Shown piece after piece: positions 7,087 to 11,029 of a DNA stretch of 11,029 bases; the stretch's first letter is position 1; every line of letters begins with the position of its first letter. The stretch spans positions 1-11,029 of the forward strand of contig NZ_CALLXM010000158.1 of the NCBI RefSeq assembly GCF_937875265.1, in the 5' to 3' direction. The notes under the pieces were generated by a model. That model made no database searches. It was not told the DNA's origin and saw nothing but the letters and a program-made list of their open reading frames with translations. Both the position numbers and the translations under genes were made by a program. Source of the DNA: an uncultured Acetobacter sp. (GTDB lineage Bacteria > Pseudomonadota > Alphaproteobacteria > Acetobacterales > Acetobacteraceae).

Positions 7087-8904
7087 ATGAGTGACAGTGT
7101 ACTAATAAGCCTCTTTTGCGTTCTGGGTGGCAGCATGCTTGCGCAGTGGACGGCATGGCGTTTCCGCCTGCCAGCCATTGTCATGCTGTTCAGCCTTGGT
7201 CTGCTATATGGGCCGGTGCTGGAAATCCTGCACCCGTCCGTCATGATCGGCTCGGCATTTCACCCTCTGGTGTCACTCGCCGTTGCTCTGATCGTGTTTG
7301 AAGGCGGGCTGATACTGGACTTCAGGCAGTTGAAGGAAGCCGGGGAAGGGGTCCTGCGCCTCACCCTCGTGGCTCTCCCCATCAATCTGCTTCTGGGTAG
7401 TATGGCGGCCCATTATATTGGCGGCATGGGCTGGGGGCCGGCGTTCCTGTTCGGCTCCATTATTGTCGTCACCGGGCCGACCGTCGTTTTACCATTGCTC
7501 CGGAGCGCCAAGCTTCAGCCTAAAATCGCCGCGTTCCTGCGATGGGAAGCCATTGTGAATGACCCCGTTGGGGCTATTCTGGCAACGCTGGTGCTGGAAG
7601 TGCTGCTCATGAGCCCCGGAGAGGGTTCAGGCACGTTCTTTGGCTTCATCCTGCCGCATATGCTGGCCAGTGCCGGGCTGACAATCGCATTGGGGATCGG
7701 GGCAGCACTGGGCGTGCGCTGGCTGCTAGTGCGGGACCTGATGCCGGAAGTGCTGAAAAGCTCCATCCTGATCACCATTGCCCTCATTCTGTTTGCGTTG
7801 GGCACACTGACAATGGACGGGGCAGGCCTTATTGCCTCTACCGTTTTTGGTATGGCGCTGGTCAACCTGCGTATTCCTGGGATGGCCGAAATCCAGCGGA
7901 TGAAGGAATCTCTGGTTGTTCTGATTGTGTCCGTGCTGTTTGTGCTGCTGACAGCGGACCTCCAGCGGATACAGCTTTCCAACCTCTCATGGTCTATTGG
8001 CGCGCTGACACTGGCCGTGCTGTTTCTGGTGCGGCCGCTGGGTATTTTGCTTGCGACCATGGGGTCCAGTCTGAGTTGGGGTGAACGTATCTTTGTGGGC
8101 TGGATTGCGCCACGCGGTATTGTTGCTGCCGCTGTGGCCGGCATTGCGGGAATGCGGTTGCAGGATGCGGGTTATCCGGGAGCTGGCCTTGTCATGCCCG
8201 CAGTGTTTGCCGTGATTGCGTCCACCATGATCCTGCATGGGTTCTCACTGCGTCCGCTTGGCCGCAAACTCAAATTGACATTGTCTGATGAGCAGGCTCT
8301 GGCCATTGTCGGGGCGAACGCCTGGTCTACCGGGCTGGCTATTGCTGTGCATCAGGCTGGCGCTCCTGTGTTGCTGGTTGATAATTCCCGACAGGACCTG
8401 AAAAAAGCTGAGCTGGCCGGGGTTCCTGTCTTGCGGGCAGAAGTGCTTTCGGAAGAAGGAGCGGAAAGCCTGGAAGAACGCCCTGGTGATTATCTGATTT
8501 CTGCCACACCGGACGCTATTTATAATGGGCTGGTTTGCGCTCATCTTGCCCCTCATTTTGGCAGACAGCGCGTTTATCAGGTCAGTCCCGGTATTGCTCG
8601 TCTGGACCTGTATCGCGGGTTGAGCCGTGATGCCCGCGGAAAAGTGCTGGGCGAACCTTCATGGAATTTCACTCTGCTGGACATGCTGATCAGGGAAGGA
8701 TGGCAGTTTAAGAGTGTTGAGGTCACGGCAGATAATCAGGAAACGCTTCTGCAGGAAAACAGCAATCTGCTCGTGTTCCTGGTGTTACAGAAGGGAGTCT
8801 CCATGACGATCGTCTCTGCCGAAGACGAAGCGCTCTCTCAGCCTGAGGTAGGGCAATACGTTATAGCTCTTGTTCCGCCCGTACACGACAAAGAGGAAGG
8901 CTAG
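7087..8904 (+). CDS. CPA1-type cation/proton antiporter with C-terminal RCK-like domain
   Basis: The 605-residue inner-membrane protein exchanges Na+ or K+ for protons. About twelve hydrophobic segments cover residues 5-390. Typical CPA1 motifs are FEGGLILD (71-78), TGPTVVLPLLR (129-139), the ion-binding Asn-Asp pair in EAIVNDPVG (Asp159) and APRGIVAAAV (341-350). The cytoplasmic tail from about 400 to 600 resembles a TrkA-N/RCK ligand-sensing domain with a Rossmann-like start (ALAIVGANAWSTGLAIAV) and acidic VDNS after the second strand. The glycine pattern is GANAWS rather than GxGxxG, so nucleotide binding may be altered. I chose ATG 7087 because the membrane domain begins there with a conventional N-terminus. 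ATG 7033 in frame would add 18 residues and has no ribosome binding site. The ion and direction cannot be read from sequence. It follows the RsmB-family gene by 112 bp. Confidence 0.9.
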   Translation: MSDSVLISLFCVLGGSMLAQWTAWRFRLPAIVMLFSLGLLYGPVLEILHPSVMIGSAFHPLVSLAVALIVFEGGLILDFRQLKEAGEGVLRLTLVALPINLLLGSMAAHYIGGMGWGPAFLFGSIIVVTGPTVVLPLLRSAKLQPKIAAFLRWEAIVNDPVGAILATLVLEVLLMSPGEGSGTFFGFILPHMLASAGLTIALGIGAALGVRWLLVRDLMPEVLKSSILITIALILFALGTLTMDGAGLIASTVFGMALVNLRIPGMAEIQRMKESLVVLIVSVLFVLLTADLQRIQLSNLSWSIGALTLAVLFLVRPLGILLATMGSSLSWGERIFVGWIAPRGIVAAAVAGIAGMRLQDAGYPGAGLVMPAVFAVIASTMILHGFSLRPLGRKLKLTLSDEQALAIVGANAWSTGLAIAVHQAGAPVLLVDNSRQDLKKAELAGVPVLRAEVLSEEGAESLEERPGDYLISATPDAIYNGLVCAHLAPHFGRQRVYQVSPGIARLDLYRGLSRDARGKVLGEPSWNFTLLDMLIREGWQFKSVEVTADNQETLLQENSNLLVFLVLQKGVSMTIVSAEDEALSQPEVGQYVIALVPPVHDKEEG

Positions 8905-8935
8905 CGGCACGAGCTTCCCTTAGGGAGAAAGGTTC

Positions 8936-9451
8936 TTAGCGCGGGGCATGAATATGCACAGCGTTCGCTCCGGCGGCCAGAACACTCCGAAGTTCTGATT
9001 CGCTCAAAGCAAGACAACCTTCTGTCGGAGTTTGATCCGGGCGCTGAAGGTGCATAAAAATAGCTGAACCCCGACCAGAAACCACTGGATTATCGTTGTA
9101 TCCTATCACGACTATGAGATCATAAACGTGATCTTCTCGCCATAAAAGCTCGTGTCGGGCCGGGTGAGGGAGCCTGATATATCGGTTGTAATCAGTGTGT
9201 TTCAGGTCATCGCACCAACCATCAAGCCTGCTAAGTGGTTCAACTGGAAGTATTGTTCTTGGTTTGATGATCCGATCCGCCCGGTAATACACTTTTCTGA
9301 GCGGAAAAATACCAATGGGTGTTGCATGATCCCCCTCCTGTTTTTGCTCTGTCAGCCCATTTTTCCCAACTACGGTGCTCATGACTTTGTGTCCGCAATG
9401 CAGTTGTGCGTCAGACCCGCTGCATGAGGAGGACAGGAGGTGTATCATCAT
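8936..9451 (-). CDS. Small YkuD-type L,D-transpeptidase family protein
   Basis: From ATG 9451 the product has 171 residues. It belongs to the L,D-transpeptidase (YkuD) fold, whose members cross-link peptidoglycan (3-3 links) or attach proteins to it through an active-site cysteine. Visible motifs are VVGKNGLTE, DHATPIGIFPL near the N-terminus, VIGYNDNPVVSGRGSAIFMH with the motif histidine (His134), and PTEGCLAL with catalytic Cys146. The usual SHGC(V/I)R is TEGCLAL here, so the arginine after the cysteine is absent, which I believe is normal for this short subfamily. No signal peptide or membrane segment is evident, which is unusual for a periplasmic enzyme. Start is uncertain: GTG 9505 would add 18 residues, and no candidate has a good Shine-Dalgarno sequence. 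It is convergent with the antiporter and divergent from the response regulator. Confidence 0.85.
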   Translation of the reverse strand: MMIHLLSSSCSGSDAQLHCGHKVMSTVVGKNGLTEQKQEGDHATPIGIFPLRKVYYRADRIIKPRTILPVEPLSRLDGWCDDLKHTDYNRYIRLPHPARHELLWREDHVYDLIVVIGYNDNPVVSGRGSAIFMHLQRPDQTPTEGCLALSESELRSVLAAGANAVHIHAPR

Positions 9452-9559
9452 GTTCAAAGATTGCCCGTTCGCAGATTTTTCATAAAGGTTGCATATCACG
9501 CTCACACTAGAGCTCTGAGCCGAATCGTGACAAGTTTATGAGAATACGAACCGACGAGG

Positions 9560-9574
9560 CAGCCCAGAGGGCTG
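9560..9574 (+). other. Hairpin in the response-regulator leader
   Basis: CAGCCC (9560-9565) and GGGCTG (9569-9574) form a perfect six-pair GC-rich stem with an AGA loop, ending six bases before the AGGAG ribosome binding site (9581-9585). It would fold in the leader RNA without covering that site. No T-run follows, so it is not a simple terminator. Confidence 0.4.
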
Positions 9575-9596
9575 ACACTAAGGAGATGAAAACCCA

Positions 9597-10316
9597 ATGA
9601 CGGGTGCACGTCCAATATTGGTTGTTGATGATGACCGGATACTTCGCCAGACGCTCGTTGAGCAATTGCAGCTTGAGGGAGAGTTTACGGTTGAGGAAGC
9701 TGCCTCTCTGGCTGAGGCGCGGGAAAAACTGAAAGAGCCGGATAGCCGGTTTGATGCATTGTTGCTCGATGTCAGTCTACCTGATGGTGATGGACGTGAC
9801 TTTTGTGCAGAGCTGCGCAAAGACGGGCTGAGAATGCCTATTATCATGCTGACCGGGTCAGATGATGAATCTGATATTGTTCGCGGTCTGGACGCCGGAG
9901 CAAATGATTACGTTGCCAAGCCTTTCCGGATTGCAGAACTGCTGGCCCGCCTGCGGGCGCAGATGCGTCTGTTTGAAAACAGCGAAGATGCCGTTTTTAG
10001 TATTGGACCATATACGTTCCGACCTTCTGCCAAGCTCCTTCAGGAACCGCAGAAAAACCGCCGCATTCGTCTGACGGAGAAGGAAACAGCCATCCTGAAG
10101 TTCCTTTACCGTGCCGGCACACGCCCTGTGCCGCGTCAGGTGTTGCTGAATGAAGTCTGGGGCTATAACGCTGCGGTGACCACGCATACTCTGGAAACTC
10201 ATATCTATCGCCTGCGGCAAAAAATCGAGCCCGATCCTGCAAATGCCACGCTGTTAATTACGGAAGGTGGAGGCTATCGCCTGAACCCCGAAATAGCAGT
10301 CGCTCCAGCGCACTAA
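9597..10316 (+). CDS. PhoB/OmpR-family response regulator, CenR-like
   Basis: The 239-residue transcription factor has an N-terminal receiver (about 5-122) and a C-terminal winged-helix DNA-binding domain (about 135-230). Receiver residues are complete: acidic Asp11-Asp12-Asp13, phospho-acceptor Asp58 in LLLDVSLPDGDG, Thr86 and Lys108 in AKPF. The effector domain shows RLTEKETAILKFLYRAG, NEVWGY, a recognition helix at TTHTLETHIYRLRQKI and the wing ITEGGGYRL. The wording of the linker (AVFSIGPYTFRPSAKLL) and effector domain reminds me of alphaproteobacterial CenR, the essential cell-envelope regulator. That assignment is from memory and not certain, so I give no symbol. AGGAG lies 11 bases ahead of the ATG. 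No histidine kinase gene is nearby, so the partner kinase is encoded elsewhere. A strong terminator closes the gene. Confidence 0.93.
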   Translation: MTGARPILVVDDDRILRQTLVEQLQLEGEFTVEEAASLAEAREKLKEPDSRFDALLLDVSLPDGDGRDFCAELRKDGLRMPIIMLTGSDDESDIVRGLDAGANDYVAKPFRIAELLARLRAQMRLFENSEDAVFSIGPYTFRPSAKLLQEPQKNRRIRLTEKETAILKFLYRAGTRPVPRQVLLNEVWGYNAAVTTHTLETHIYRLRQKIEPDPANATLLITEGGGYRLNPEIAVAPAH

Positions 10317-10342
10317 AAAATCGACTAGCATCACAAAAATAC

Positions 10343-10375
10343 CGGGCCAGACTCATCAGTCTGGCCCGTATTTTT
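10343..10375 (+). terminator. Rho-independent terminator after the response regulator
   Basis: CGGGCCAGACT (10343-10353) and AGTCTGGCCCG (10358-10368) make a perfect 11-pair stem with a CATC loop, followed by TA and five T residues (10371-10375). A run of five A residues lies upstream of the stem (10335-10339), so it may also stop transcription from the other side. It begins 26 bases past the regulator stop codon. Confidence 0.95.
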
Positions 10376-10380
10376 ATTTG

Positions 10381-10703
10381 AAGCCTGTTTTCTTGATAAA
10401 TCAAAACTATTCTCATAAAATATATATATTATAAAAAATGAAACTTTTATTTATTATAATAACAATTATAAAATAAATATATATTTTTACATATTAGTAA
10501 TTAAAATAAGGGAAATAGATTTGTTTATATATAATTTACGGCCAACATGCGTTAGGAAATTTATATCCCATGTGTGAGGATATCGAATTTCTGCGTGTAG
10601 CCTGCTTAGCAAATACTTATTTATAATGCTCAACTGATGGGCTCTATACTTAAGTGTTTTGCAGATATTTGATGTTCTTTCTAAATATTTGAAAGATATC
10701 AGC
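10381..10703. other. AT-rich intergenic region without a convincing gene
   Basis: About 320 bp with a sharp drop in GC, most extreme at 10405-10540, where long runs of alternating A and T occur. Two such runs (about 10415-10433 and 10471-10490) are imperfect inverted copies of each other. A perfect TATAAT is at 10530-10535 but has no matching -35, and such hexamers are expected by chance here. The last 40 bases hold an inverted repeat that pairs with the possible ribosome binding site of the next gene. The composition suggests DNA bound by a silencing nucleoid protein, or recently acquired DNA; this is inference. Confidence 0.6.
10676..10696 (+). promoter_or_regulatory. Inverted repeat covering the ribosome binding site of the downstream gene
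   Basis: TCTTTC (10676-10681) is complementary to GAAAGA (10691-10696), with a nine-base AT-only loop. GAAAG is the only Shine-Dalgarno-like sequence for ATG 10704, so a weak hairpin would hide it. The same stretch holds two direct copies of ATATTTGA (10665-10672 and 10685-10692) exactly 20 bp apart, which could instead be protein-binding sites. Confidence 0.3.
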
Positions 10704-11029
10704 ATGTCCACAACCGATATTACAAATAGCCAGTCAATAACGAACTGGAATGGAAACGGCACTCAAAACTCAACATCCCCTCCGGCTGATGCCACTACAG
10801 GACTTGGGACAGATGGTAACATTCTCAATGTCAGTAATGCAGCTACTCTGACTATTAACGGTTACCTCAATCTCAATGCAGGAACTGTTAATATTACAGA
10901 TGGTGCCATAGTGAGCGTAGAGCCTGCAGTAATTGGTGGTGACTTAACAAACGCAGGTGGTGGCACTGTAAATATTAATAATGGCACCCTTATTTTAAGT
11001 AACGAATTCAATGGGAACCAAGGAGTTTA
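10704..11029 (+). CDS. N-terminus of a low-complexity beta-solenoid-like surface protein, 3' end outside window
   Basis: An open frame of 108 codons from ATG 10704 runs off the right edge. The product is rich in Asn, Thr, Gly and Ser, with few charged residues. It begins MSTTDITNSQSITNWNGNG and has no Sec signal peptide. From about residue 40 it shows loosely repeated short strands such as LTINGYLNLNAG, TVNITDGA, DLTNAGGG and TVNINNGTLILSN. This pattern fits a right-handed beta-helix of the kind found in secreted adhesins and large Acetobacteraceae surface proteins, some with C-terminal Hint or calcium-binding domains. I do not recognise the exact family. Without a signal peptide, type I secretion through a C-terminal signal would be plausible but cannot be checked here. 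Base composition is more AT-rich than the other genes. GAAAG eight bases upstream is a weak ribosome binding site. Confidence 0.65.
   Translation, partial: MSTTDITNSQSITNWNGNGTQNSTSPPADATTGLGTDGNILNVSNAATLTINGYLNLNAGTVNITDGAIVSVEPAVIGGDLTNAGGGTVNINNGTLILSNEFNGNQGV

Noticed and set aside
7515..8144. 209-codon minus-strand open frame rich in Ser, Arg and Ile
   Set aside because: It is antisense to the antiporter membrane domain; the biased composition is what hydrophobic codons give when read in reverse.
8905..8935. Possible terminator between the convergent antiporter and transpeptidase genes
   Set aside because: TCCC-TTA-GGGA gives only a four-pair stem and no T-run follows on either strand.
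10487..10762. 91-codon minus-strand open frame in the AT-rich region
   Set aside because: It overlaps the start of the more convincing plus-strand gene, has no ribosome binding site or recognisable motif, and long frames are not informative here because the product is Ile/Leu/Tyr/Lys-rich as expected from AT-rich DNA.
1..11029. CRISPR array, tRNA/rRNA genes, insertion sequences, toxin-antitoxin or phage-defence modules
   Set aside because: I scanned for regularly spaced repeats, tRNA-like cloverleaf sequences, transposase motifs and small paired genes and found none I could support.

Overview
The window looks like chromosomal DNA from an acetic acid bacterium (Acetobacteraceae, Alphaproteobacteria, most like Acetobacter). 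This is inferred from moderate-to-high GC coding sequence and from the style of the guaB, RsmB-like, MntR and PhoB/OmpR-type regulator proteins. No rRNA, tRNA, CRISPR array or insertion sequence is visible. It holds nine protein genes; two run off the window edges.

Region 1 (1-4023) is a manganese uptake and control cluster. On the minus strand lie mntH (Nramp-type Mn(II)/H+ symporter) and, 53 bp downstream, a TonB-dependent outer-membrane receptor cut by the left edge. Divergent on the plus strand is mntR, a DtxR-family Mn(II)-responsive repressor starting at TTG, with all six metal ligands of the family at the right spacing. The main observation is that the start of the TonB receptor carries a near-match to the enterobacterial MntR operator (18 of 22 bases to the E. 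coli mntH box as I recall it). The mntH promoter carries a related, more degenerate element with the same flanking blocks. The receptor is therefore probably a member of the MntR regulon and a candidate outer-membrane manganese importer.

Region 2 (4024-8904) is plus-strand housekeeping sequence: guaB (IMP dehydrogenase), an RsmB/NOP-family RNA m5C methyltransferase gene 9 bp downstream, then a CPA1-type cation/proton antiporter with a C-terminal RCK-like cytoplasmic part.

Region 3 (8936-10375) pairs a small YkuD-type L,D-transpeptidase on the minus strand with a divergent PhoB/OmpR-family response regulator resembling the cell-envelope regulator CenR. The regulator ends in a strong Rho-independent terminator.

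Region 4 (10381-11029) changes abruptly to very AT-rich DNA of about 320 bp without a convincing gene. It is followed by the 5' end of a low-complexity Asn/Thr/Gly-rich, beta-solenoid-like protein that runs off the right edge. This looks like accessory, possibly horizontally acquired, surface-protein DNA.
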